Assembly (NCBI GenBank): GCA_030612605.1
Contig: JAUWNO010000048.1
Span: forward strand, 1 to 9,880
DNA from: Armatimonadota bacterium
Lineage (GTDB): Bacteria; Cloacimonadota; Cloacimonadia; Cloacimonadales; TCS61
Reading direction: 5' to 3'
DNA length: 9,880 nt
The position numbers and the translations under genes were made by a program. Under the pieces are notes generated by a model. The model saw only the letters and a program-made list of their open reading frames with translations, was not told the origin of the DNA and made no database searches. This document shows, in pieces, positions 1 to 5,596 of the stretch (position 1 is the stretch's first letter; the number at the start of each line of letters is the position of its first letter).

Positions 1-1
1 A

Positions 2-1066
2 GCGGAAGAACGCATCCGAAATATCGAGTATGAACTTTTCAATAAAATCAGGGATAAGCTCTATAATAAAATCGAATTAATGCAGCAATTTGTGGAAATC
101 GTGGCATATCTGGATGTGCTCTCAAATCTTGCTTTTGTAGCTTATCACAATAATTATATAAAACCGGATTTTAATGATGAAGGAATTGTGGAAATCAAAG
201 AATGCCGTCATCCGGTGGTGGAGAAATTGCTGGAAAATGAACAGTTCATCCCAAATGATGTGAATTTGAATGATTCTGATAATAAGATTGCTTTGATTAC
301 CGGACCGAATATGGCAGGAAAATCTACTTATCTTAGGCAAGTTGGTTTGATTGCAATTATGGCTCAAATGGGAAGCTTCATTCCTGCTGAATCTGCAAAT
401 CTTCCGATTTTTGATAAGATTTTCACGCGAGTGGGAGCATCTGATAACCTGGCAATGGGACAAAGCACTTTCCTGGTCGAGATGCTGGAAACAGCGAATA
501 TTCTAAATACAGCAACTCCCAAATCTTTGATCCTTCTGGATGAAATTGGAAGAGGAACCAGCACTTTTGATGGTCTCAGTCTTGCCTGGGCAATTGTTGA
601 GTTTATCCATAATAATTCTCAAATCAACGCAAAAACGCTTTTTGCAACTCATTATCACGAATTAACAGAACTGGAAAACATTTTACCAGCAGTGAAAAAT
701 TACAATATTGTTGTAAAAGAATGGAATGATAAAATCATTTTCATCAGGAAAATCGAGCGTGGATTTGCAGATCAGAGTTATGGAATTCAGGTGGCTCGAT
801 TAGCTGGAATCCCAGATAAAGTGATAAAACGAGCCAAAGAAATATTGGGAAACCTGGAAGAACACGAACTCAGTCCGCAAGGTTTAACTGCAAAAGCGAA
901 AAAACAATTAGCTCGTGAATCTTCGCAATTGGATATTTTCGATGCTATCTTTGAAAAAGCAGAACAGAAAAACGAAATCCTGGAAGAAATAAAAAAACTC
1001 GATGTGAATAATCTCACTCCTATTGAAGCGATAAATAAGCTTTCGGATCTGAAGGATAAATTATGA
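2..1066 (+). CDS. mutS: DNA mismatch repair protein MutS, C-terminal part (5'-truncated by window)
   Basis: The open frame runs in from the window edge, so only the last 354 residues are visible. They hold the end of the core/clamp region and the complete ABC-type ATPase domain. Visible motifs are Walker A GPNMAGKST (nt 302-328), the signature-loop region FTRVGASDNLAMGQSTFLVEM, Walker B DEIGRGTSTFDG (nt 539-574) and the His motif ATHYHEL (nt 644-664). After the ATPase come the helix-turn-helix dimer region, a QLDIF segment, and the conserved C-terminal ending in which TPIEAINKLSDLK is recognisable. MutS binds mismatches and insertion/deletion loops in DNA as a dimer and uses ATP to recruit MutL. 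The C-terminal ending is that of the MutS1 type rather than MutS2, which would carry a Smr domain. The stop overlaps the next start (ATGA), implying cotranscription. The internal ATG at 80 is not the true start, because the same frame stays open upstream with MutS-like sequence. Confidence 0.97.
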   Translation, partial: AEERIRNIEYELFNKIRDKLYNKIELMQQFVEIVAYLDVLSNLAFVAYHNNYIKPDFNDEGIVEIKECRHPVVEKLLENEQFIPNDVNLNDSDNKIALITGPNMAGKSTYLRQVGLIAIMAQMGSFIPAESANLPIFDKIFTRVGASDNLAMGQSTFLVEMLETANILNTATPKSLILLDEIGRGTSTFDGLSLAWAIVEFIHNNSQINAKTLFATHYHELTELENILPAVKNYNIVVKEWNDKIIFIRKIERGFADQSYGIQVARLAGIPDKVIKRAKEILGNLEEHELSPQGLTAKAKKQLARESSQLDIFDAIFEKAEQKNEILEEIKKLDVNNLTPIEAINKLSDLKDKL

Positions 1067-1476
1067 TAATAGTCAGTGCTTGTTTAGCTGGAATAAAATG
1101 TAATTACTTAGGAGATGATAGCCCTCATCCTGAAGTTGTGGAATTGGTGAGGAATGGTCTGGCAATTCCAATCTGTCCGGAACAATTAGGCGGGTTACCA
1201 ACACCAAGAATTCCTGCTGAAATTCAAGGCAAAAAGGTGATGAACAAAAATGGAGATGATGTAACTCCTAACTTTCAAAAAGGAGCTGAAGAAACTCTGA
1301 GAATTGCCAAATTGGTAAATTGTAATAAAGCTATTTTAAAATCATACTCACCTTCATGTGGTTATGGAAAAATCTATGATGGTTCTTTCTCTGGAAAATT
1401 AATTTCCGGAAACGGAATTACAACGGAATTGCTTATGAAAAACGGAATTGAAATTATCACAGAAACTGATTTATGA
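1063..1476 (+). CDS. DUF523 family protein, TudS-type thiouracil desulfidase (probable)
   Basis: This 137-residue protein is a stand-alone DUF523 domain of normal length. The family blocks are all present: SACLAGIKCNYLG at residues 5-17, CPEQLGGLPTPR at 38-49, and LKSYSPSCGYG at 92-102. Cysteines 7, 38 and 99 match the three conserved cysteines that hold a [4Fe-4S] cluster in the characterised family member TudS, a thiouracil desulfidase; Cys13 is additional. The fourth iron of that cluster removes sulfur from 4-thiouracil in TudS, and related DUF523-DUF1722 fusions act on tRNA s4U. A desulfidase role here is inferred from family membership and cysteine conservation. It is probably a soluble cytoplasmic protein. 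Its ATG overlaps the mutS stop by 4 bases (ATGA), and its own stop overlaps the next start in the same way, so translation is probably coupled across the three genes. No functional link to mismatch repair is known to me. Confidence 0.88.
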   Translation: MIIVSACLAGIKCNYLGDDSPHPEVVELVRNGLAIPICPEQLGGLPTPRIPAEIQGKKVMNKNGDDVTPNFQKGAEETLRIAKLVNCNKAILKSYSPSCGYGKIYDGSFSGKLISGNGITTELLMKNGIEIITETDL

Positions 1477-1871
1477 AAAAAATTAACAAAACGCATATTT
1501 TAACTTTAATCTCTCTTTTGCTTGTCACACCAATCGGTTTTTATTCAAAATTTTATAAAGGTTCATTTGAGTTCTGGGTGAATAATTCTCTTTGTGATGT
1601 ATTTTATGAAATTTTCTGGTGTTTAATTGTTTTTCTCTTTTTTCAAAAAATCAAAACAAAAATGATTGCCTTATTAATTTTCTTAGTAACCTGTATGATT
1701 GAGTTTTCACAACTTTGGCATCCACCTTTTCTGGAGTTGATTAGAGATACATTTATTGGCAGAACAATTCTGGGAACTTCATTTGTTTGGGCAGATTTTT
1801 TATATTATTTGATTGGCTGTTTTCTGGCATTGCTTTGGATGAATCTAATAAAAAAAATGTCGAAATCCTAA
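1473..1871 (+). CDS. DUF2809 family membrane protein
   Basis: This 132-residue integral membrane protein has about four hydrophobic segments, at roughly residues 8-26, 42-58, 64-80 and 105-126. Family-like blocks are GFYSKFYKG near residues 22-30 (usually IGL.SR.Y.G), EFSQLWHPPFLELIRDT at 77-93 and FVWADFLYYLIG at 104-115. These match the usual DUF2809 pattern of E.sQL...P.....R.T.lG followed by W.DllaY.lG. Proteins of this family are short inner-membrane proteins of unknown function, and I do not assign a role. The start codon sits in the stop of the DUF523 gene (ATGA), so the gene is probably translated by coupling. Its last codons lie inside a hairpin that also serves the convergent HU unit. 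The sequence is low in charged residues apart from Lys-rich ends, as expected for a small multi-pass protein. Confidence 0.8.
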   Translation: MKKINKTHILTLISLLLVTPIGFYSKFYKGSFEFWVNNSLCDVFYEIFWCLIVFLFFQKIKTKMIALLIFLVTCMIEFSQLWHPPFLELIRDTFIGRTILGTSFVWADFLYYLIGCFLALLWMNLIKKMSKS

Positions 1872-1886
1872 AGAAGAATTTCGACA
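1851..1886 (-). terminator. Rho-independent terminator of the HU / small basic protein unit
   Basis: A perfect 9-bp stem pairs TGTCGAAAT (1858-1866) with ATTTCGACA (1878-1886) around an 11-base loop. Read on the minus strand the hairpin is followed directly by seven T residues (complement of 1851-1857), the classic intrinsic terminator layout. It lies 16 bases past the stop of the small basic protein gene. The hairpin overlaps the last codons and stop of the DUF2809 gene. On the plus strand only a weak mixed A/T run follows, so termination there would be poorer. Confidence 0.75.
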
Positions 1887-1902
1887 AAATTTCAATTTAA
1901 TT

Positions 1903-1998
1903 TTACTTATTTTTTTTCTTATGCCTGTTTTTTCGTAATCTTTTTTTTCTTTTATGATTACTGATTTTATAACGTTTTCTTTTCTTTCCGCAGGGCAT
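1903..1998 (-). CDS. AURKAIP1/COX24-domain (mS38/bS22-like) very basic small protein, 31 aa
   Basis: This short minus-strand gene encodes 31 residues, beginning MPCGKKRKRYKISNHKRKKR (first 20) and ending LRKNRHKKKNK. More than half the residues are Lys or Arg. The pattern MP.GKKRKR.K...HKRKKR.RKNRHKKK is the one I recognise for the AURKAIP1/COX24-domain small proteins common in Bacteroidota. These are related to mitochondrial ribosomal protein mS38 and actinobacterial bS22, which bind the small ribosomal subunit near the decoding region. A ribosomal role here is inferred from that similarity. Start support is good: GGAG lies 5 bases before the ATG. The gene begins 15 bases after the HU stop and ends just ahead of a terminator, so the two form one unit. 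It falls below usual gene-calling length cut-offs and is easily missed. The low-complexity Lys/Arg composition is the main reason for caution. Confidence 0.8.
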   Translation of the reverse strand: MPCGKKRKRYKISNHKRKKRLRKNRHKKKNK

Positions 1999-2013
1999 TA
2001 AATCTCCACTGCG

Positions 2014-2307
2014 CTACAATAAATTCTGGTTGGCAGCATCAATGTCTTCTTTTAATGCTCTTGAAAATTTAAAAGTAGGAACTACACGTGCAGGTACTTT
2101 TACTTTTTCTTCTGTTTTAGGATTTCTTCCCATTCTCTCTTTACGAACTTTAAGTTTGAAAGTTCCAAACCCTCTGATTTCAATGTGTTTTCCATCTTTA
2201 AGTGAATCTTTTAATGATTCTAAGAAAGCATCTACTGCCAATGCAACATCTTTACGGATGATGCCTGTTTCTGCTGAAACTGATCTAACTAAATCTGCTT
2301 TTGTCAT
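2014..2307 (-). CDS. HU/IHF-family DNA-binding protein
   Basis: This 97-residue histone-like protein has the full family architecture. A helical dimerisation part spans residues 1-40 and starts MTKADLVRSV. The beta-saddle follows with RGFGTF (45-50), and the DNA-binding arm carries GRNPKT (60-65) including the intercalating-type proline. The closing strand/helix reads VPTFKFSRALKEDI. HU proteins bind and bend double-stranded DNA as dimers and organise the nucleoid; some act in replication and recombination. The sequence does not clearly separate HU from an IHF subunit. The ATG is preceded by a strong GAGGAG ribosome-binding site (fwd complement near 2314-2319), which fixes the start. The downstream partner is the 31-aa basic protein gene, 15 bases away. 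The pairing of a nucleoid protein with a probable ribosomal protein suggests growth-related expression, though this is inference. Confidence 0.95.
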   Translation of the reverse strand: MTKADLVRSVSAETGIIRKDVALAVDAFLESLKDSLKDGKHIEIRGFGTFKLKVRKERMGRNPKTEEKVKVPARVVPTFKFSRALKEDIDAANQNLL

Positions 2308-2342
2308 AATTTATCTCCTCTTTTGTTTTTAGTTTCAATCTT

Positions 2343-2371
2343 CAAAAATTTTTTTGAGATTTATCTGTCAA
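2343..2371 (-). promoter_or_regulatory. Candidate promoter of the HU unit
   Basis: On the minus strand a perfect TTGACA (complement of 2366-2371) is followed 17 bases later by TTTTTG (complement of 2343-2348). The second box is poor for a TATAAT -10. It fits the Bacteroidota-type -7 element TAnnTTTG better (AATTTTTG, one mismatch). The distance to the HU start leaves a leader of about 30 bases containing the GAGGAG site. The call rests on box match and spacing only. Confidence 0.45.
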
Positions 2372-2571
2372 GCACTTTTTTCGTAACTTGAAGAAAAATA
2401 GTATGTTACATTGAAATACTATTGCTCAGCACTTTTTTTAATAATCTTCATCTTTAGATTCATCCAATATTAATTTAGATTTTTTAGCTTTTTAGATACT
2501 TTATAGCTCACGGATAATCACTGATTAAAAAAAAATAATTGAAAAAATATGAAGTTTGCTCTCAGGTTATT

Positions 2572-2595
2572 CAATTTTCAATTTTCAATTTTCAA
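2572..2595. repeat. CAATTTT heptanucleotide tandem repeat (3 copies plus CAA)
   Basis: Three exact copies of the 7-base unit CAATTTT lie head to tail at 2572-2592, followed by a partial CAA. The repeat is non-coding and lies between the two divergent promoters. It may vary in copy number by slippage. No function is visible. Confidence 0.85.
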
Positions 2596-2630
2596 ACGGT
2601 TTACAATCAGAGGAACTCTATCAAGTAGAC

Positions 2631-2766
2631 CTTTTCAATGGTTATTTTTTTTAACTTAACAAGTTTCAAGAACTTGTGAATTTTCAAGAAATTTTATTAA
2701 AATCATAAATTTGTTAAGTTTAAAAAAACTTCACAAATTACAAATATCAATTAACCGTTGAAAAAG
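2631..2766. repeat. 136-base imperfect inverted repeat, possible structured RNA or MITE-like remnant
   Basis: The outer arms 2632-2644 (TTTTCAATGGTTA) and 2752-2764 (TAACCGTTGAAAA) pair over 13 positions with one G-T wobble. The inner arms 2646-2666 and 2707-2728 pair over about 21 positions with one bulge and one wobble, including the exact AACTTAACAA / TTGTTAAGTT match. About 23 unpaired bases (2729-2751) bulge on the right side. The central loop holds smaller palindromes, CAAG-AA-CTTG at 2667-2676 and ATTTTA-T-TAAAAT at 2691-2703. It lies upstream of the predicted promoter of the prenyl synthase gene, so it is not part of that leader. No clear target-site duplication was seen. Confidence 0.6.
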
Positions 2767-2824
2767 TTCAGCAGGAAGAAAAACCTTTTAAATCTTTTCA
2801 AGGTTAATCTGAACAAAGTATTTA

Positions 2825-2853
2825 TTGACAGCAATAAGTATTTTTATTATCTT
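2825..2853 (+). promoter_or_regulatory. Candidate promoter of the ether-lipid gene cluster
   Basis: A perfect TTGACA (2825-2830) is followed after exactly 17 bases by TATCTT (2848-2853), four of six matches to TATAAT. The following G makes TATCTTG, which also resembles the Bacteroidota TAnnTTTG element with one T missing. Transcription would begin near 2860, giving a leader of about 105 AT-rich bases before the TTG start at 2966. The call rests on the box match, spacing and position. Confidence 0.5.
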
Positions 2854-2965
2854 GAATATAGATATTTAATATTTTCATACTTAAAAATGCATTGAAATAA
2901 ATGGATTTTCTGAATCTGAGAAATAATGAAAAAATGAATTAATTAACTTAGAAACGAGGTAAAAT

Positions 2966-3853
2966 TTGTTAGTTCAAGAATATTACAAAAGTAGAGGGCA
3001 ACTTATTGAAAAAGCATTAGATGAGTATTTAGCCCCGGCAGATCAATATCCCACCGGATTGCATCAAGCTATGAGATATTCTGTAATAAGTGATGGCAAA
3101 AGAATGCGTCCGTTATTATTCTTAGCCACATATGAAATGCTGCTTGGCAGAAAAAATATTAACCGTTTGGAACGCTTGCTTCCTGCAGCAGTTGCACTCG
3201 AATTTGTGCACACTGCTTCTCTCATCCACGATGATCTGCCCAGCGTTGATAATTCCGATGAACGCCGAGGAAAACCCAGTTGTCATATAAAATTTGGTGA
3301 AGCCACAGCAATCCTTGCTGGCGATGCTCTCATCACAAAAGCGATTGAGGTTCTTACTGAGATAAAAAACCGAAACCAGGCACTTAAATGTATTGAAATC
3401 CTAACAAAAGCAATCTCTACTCGCGGTATGATCGGAGGTCAGGCAGTTGATATTATTTCTGTGAATAAAAAGATTAATATAAATGTTCTGCGCTATATTC
3501 ATTATAAGAAAACCGGTTCATTGCTGCAAGCATCTACTGAACTTGCTTGTGCTTTATATGACGCTGAAGAAAATATTACTATCACTCTGGGAAATTTCGC
3601 TTTAAACCTTGGTCTGGCTTATCAGATTGTAGATGACATCTTAGACGAAGTTGGCAGCTTTGAAGTTTTGGGCAAACATCCGGGAGGTGATTTAAAAAAC
3701 AATAAAGCAACTTATCCTTCATTAATCGGTTTAGAAAAATCTAAGAAACAAGCTGAAAAATTAATTCGTGATTCATATAATATGATAAAAAATATGCGTA
3801 ACAATGATATTATGCTTGAGTTCGTTAATATGATAAAAGAGCGATTACCATAA
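2966..3853 (+). CDS. Short-chain polyprenyl (probably geranylgeranyl) diphosphate synthase
   Basis: This 295-residue trans-isoprenyl diphosphate synthase condenses isopentenyl diphosphate onto allylic diphosphates. Visible motifs are GKRMRP (44-49, substrate phosphate binding), the first Asp-rich motif DDLPSVD (89-95) with the two-residue insertion of type II bacterial enzymes, RRGKP (100-104), GGQAVD (157-162), K182/T183 and the second Asp-rich motif DDILD (223-227). All catalytic aspartates are intact. The residue five positions before the first motif is Ala84 (HTASLIHDD), where E. coli farnesyl synthase has Tyr. A small residue there usually allows a longer product, so C20 GGPP is inferred, in keeping with the GGGPS and DGGGPS genes downstream. 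The start is TTG, supported by GAGGT at 2956-2960 with 5-base spacing; no ATG lies near. The next gene begins 5 bases after the stop. Farnesyl diphosphate synthase (IspA-type) is the main alternative, and one enzyme may serve both needs. Confidence 0.9.
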   Translation: MLVQEYYKSRGQLIEKALDEYLAPADQYPTGLHQAMRYSVISDGKRMRPLLFLATYEMLLGRKNINRLERLLPAAVALEFVHTASLIHDDLPSVDNSDERRGKPSCHIKFGEATAILAGDALITKAIEVLTEIKNRNQALKCIEILTKAISTRGMIGGQAVDIISVNKKININVLRYIHYKKTGSLLQASTELACALYDAEENITITLGNFALNLGLAYQIVDDILDEVGSFEVLGKHPGGDLKNNKATYPSLIGLEKSKKQAEKLIRDSYNMIKNMRNNDIMLEFVNMIKERLP

Positions 3854-3858
3854 TCTTT

Positions 3859-4680
3859 ATGGCTTACATAAAAATTTTACGCCCTTTCAATTGCTTGTTT
3901 GTAGCAATCTGTGTTCTTTTTGGCATCTTTTTCCGCAACTTGACTTTGCATAGTTATAACGTGGTTTTTGCCATTTTATCTGCCACAATCATTGCTGGAG
4001 CAGGATACGTGATCAATGATTTCTTCGACCTTCCGATCGACTCGGTTAATAAACCAAATCGTGTTCTTCCTTCCGGAAAAATCAAACCGGGTTCAGCATA
4101 TTTATACGCAGTTTTTCTCTTTATTCTTGGTATCATCTTAAGCTTCCTTACACGAAATAAATACTGTGTTATAATTGCCGTTATTAACAGCCTCCTGCTA
4201 TTTTTTTATGCTAAAACTTTTAAGATGAATTTTTTAATCGGCAACCTTGTAGTTGCTTATGCAGCAGGTTCCACATTTATCTTTGGAGGATTGAGCAGTA
4301 ATAATTTTACTAATAGTGTCATTATCGCAATTTATGCCTTTTTATATACTTTGATGCGAGAATTCATCAAAGATGCAGAAGACATTAAAGGCGATATTAA
4401 GTTCAAGGCAAAAACTCTGGCAATCAAACTTGGAAGGGAAAAAACGATTTTCGCATCAATCCTTCCTGTTGCTCTCATCATCGTTTTCACGATTTATATT
4501 TATTTTTCGGATTTCATTCTTTTGAGCACATTTGTTTTGATGAATGTATTTGTTAGTATTCCTTTAATTTTTTTTATCATTTTTCTATCCAAAAAAATAT
4601 CCAAAAAAAAACTTTCACTTATTTCAGGTTGGATGAAAATTGATATGTTAATTTTATTAGTTATTTTATGGGTAGTATAA
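3859..4680 (+). CDS. UbiA-family prenyltransferase, probable digeranylgeranylglyceryl phosphate synthase
   Basis: This 273-residue multi-pass membrane prenyltransferase has about eight to nine hydrophobic segments. The two Mg-diphosphate-binding loops of the UbiA superfamily are intact: NDFFDLPID at residues 53-61, extended by NKPNRVLPSGKI, and REFIKDAEDIKGD at 167-179, followed by KTLAIKLG. The second loop in the form REFIKD.ED..GD, together with GNLVVAYAAGSTFIFGG at 128-144, is typical of the archaeal-type DGGGP synthase branch rather than MenA, UbiA or heme O synthase. The reaction would add a second prenyl chain to the sn-2 hydroxyl of 3-O-geranylgeranylglyceryl phosphate, giving the archaeol-type diether core. 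The ATG is 5 bases after the polyprenyl synthase stop with no clear ribosome-binding site, so it probably relies on translational coupling. The context, with GGPP synthase upstream and GGGPS downstream, strongly supports the assignment. A quinone or chlorophyll-type prenyltransferase is the alternative. Confidence 0.87.
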   Translation: MAYIKILRPFNCLFVAICVLFGIFFRNLTLHSYNVVFAILSATIIAGAGYVINDFFDLPIDSVNKPNRVLPSGKIKPGSAYLYAVFLFILGIILSFLTRNKYCVIIAVINSLLLFFYAKTFKMNFLIGNLVVAYAAGSTFIFGGLSSNNFTNSVIIAIYAFLYTLMREFIKDAEDIKGDIKFKAKTLAIKLGREKTIFASILPVALIIVFTIYIYFSDFILLSTFVLMNVFVSIPLIFFIIFLSKKISKKKLSLISGWMKIDMLILLVILWVV

Positions 4681-4723
4681 CATAAACTATGAAAGTTTAT
4701 AAAGAAAAAACAGAAATAAAATT

Positions 4724-4830
4724 AGCCACGAAGTTCACAAAAAAGCACGAAGAAAAGCAAAAAATACTCTTTGCGTTGCTTCGCCTGCCCCGTAAGGAAG
4801 TATGACTGTATCGGGGTGTTCTTAGTGGCT
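4724..4830. repeat. 107-base structured element, potential three-way junction (REP/MITE-like)
   Basis: The closing stem pairs AGCCACGAAG (4724-4733) with CTTAGTGGCT (4821-4830), with one mismatch. Inside it sit two hairpins. The first pairs CGAAG (4748-4752) and GCAAA (4757-4761) with TTTGC (4770-4774) and CTTCG (4779-4783), separated by a symmetrical 4-base internal loop. The second pairs CCCCGTA (4788-4794) with TA-T-CGGGG (4809-4816) with one bulged T. The AGCCACGAAG style resembles intergenic repeats seen in many unrelated bacterial genomes. It ends 16 bases before the GGGPS start codon, so it would be transcribed as part of that leader. Confidence 0.7.
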
Positions 4831-4846
4831 GGTTTGGGAAATGATT

Positions 4847-5596
4847 ATGAAGATATACGATAAATTATTAGAACTTGCCGGCAAAAGAGCAAATTATTTT
4901 TGCTTGATCGACCCGGATAAATTGAATGCAGAAGAGGTGGTTCGACACGCAAAAACCTGTGAGGAGAATGGAGCGGATGGATTGCTTGTGGGTGGAAGCT
5001 TGATGATTCACAACAATTTTGAATCCAATCTTAAACTGATAAAAGAAAATGTGAAAATTCCTGTTCTGATCTTTCCCGGGATATTCAATTTTGTTTCACC
5101 TTATGCAGATGCGCTTTTACTACTTTCCGTGATTACCAGCAGAAACCCTCAAATGCTGATAGGTGAACAAGTGCGTGCAGCTCCTCTGATAAAATATTAC
5201 AATCTGGAAGCAATTGGTACAGCTTATATGCTTATTGAATCCGGGAATAATACTTCTGTTCAATATATGAGCAACAGCTTGCCCATCCCACATTCAAAAA
5301 GCGATATCGCTGTTGCTCATGCTCTTGCCGGACAATATCTTGGTATGAAGATTGTTTATCTGGATGCAGGCAGTGGAGCAAAATACCCTGTCAGCAATGA
5401 GATGATAGCTGCGATCAGAGAAAATGTTTCTATTCCAATCATTCTGGGTGGAGGAATAAAAACCCCGGAAGTTGCTGCTGAAAAAGCTATTGCCGGTGCA
5501 GATTTTATTGTAACAGGAAATGTGCTTGAAGAGAACTGTGATCCAAAATTAATTAAAGAATTTGCTGATGCCATTCATAATATAAGACGACAATGA
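4847..5596 (+). CDS. Geranylgeranylglyceryl phosphate synthase (GGGPS/PcrB superfamily, group II-type)
   Basis: This 249-residue TIM-barrel enzyme joins sn-glycerol-1-phosphate to a prenyl diphosphate (GGPP in archaea, heptaprenyl in Bacillus PcrB) through an ether bond. Visible blocks are LIDPDK (20-25), GADGLLVGGS (42-51), IPVLIFPG (71-78), ADALLLLSVITSRNP (87-101), IGTAYMLIESG (123-133), the glycerol-phosphate-binding loops YLDAGSGAKYPV (171-182) and LGGGIKTPE (200-208), and GADFIVTGN (217-225). The length and LIDPDK form fit the group II enzymes of Bacteroidota and some archaea better than the shorter PcrB proteins. The start was set at 4847 because GGGA (4836-4839) lies 7 bases before it. 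An in-frame ATG at 4841 would add two residues but leaves almost no spacing. The stop overlaps the CpsB-like start (ATGA). Product chain length is inferred as C20 from the neighbouring genes and not read from this sequence. Confidence 0.95.
   Translation: MKIYDKLLELAGKRANYFCLIDPDKLNAEEVVRHAKTCEENGADGLLVGGSLMIHNNFESNLKLIKENVKIPVLIFPGIFNFVSPYADALLLLSVITSRNPQMLIGEQVRAAPLIKYYNLEAIGTAYMLIESGNNTSVQYMSNSLPIPHSKSDIAVAHALAGQYLGMKIVYLDAGSGAKYPVSNEMIAAIRENVSIPIILGGGIKTPEVAAEKAIAGADFIVTGNVLEENCDPKLIKEFADAIHNIRRQ

Larger units (their letters stand above)
2308..2965. other. Gene-free divergent intergenic region (about 660 bases)
   Basis: This very AT-rich stretch separates the minus-strand HU unit from the plus-strand lipid cluster. 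I see no plausible gene: frames are short, with no ribosome-binding site or recognisable protein, and no tRNA-like cloverleaf is visible. It contains a candidate promoter at each end, a CAATTTT tandem repeat (2572-2595) and a large imperfect inverted repeat (2631-2766). The remainder (about 2372-2571 and 2767-2824) shows only simple A/T runs. Confidence 0.7.

Noticed and set aside
80..1066. Complete 328-residue protein starting at the ATG at 80
   Set aside because: The frame is open to the window edge with MutS-like helical sequence, so this is an internal methionine in a truncated mutS.
2030..2332. Plus-strand 100-codon open frame opposite HU
   Set aside because: It is the antisense shadow of a clear HU gene and has no ribosome-binding site or recognisable protein features.
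2372..2571. Possible tRNA or small RNA in the AT-rich region
   Set aside because: No cloverleaf, T-loop consensus or strong hairpin was visible in this part.
4682..4700. Perfect 7-bp AT-rich hairpin (ATAAACT / AGTTTAT) just after the DGGGPS stop, considered as a terminator
   Set aside because: The stem is all but one pair A-T and is followed by an A-rich run rather than T residues, so it does not fit an intrinsic terminator in either direction.
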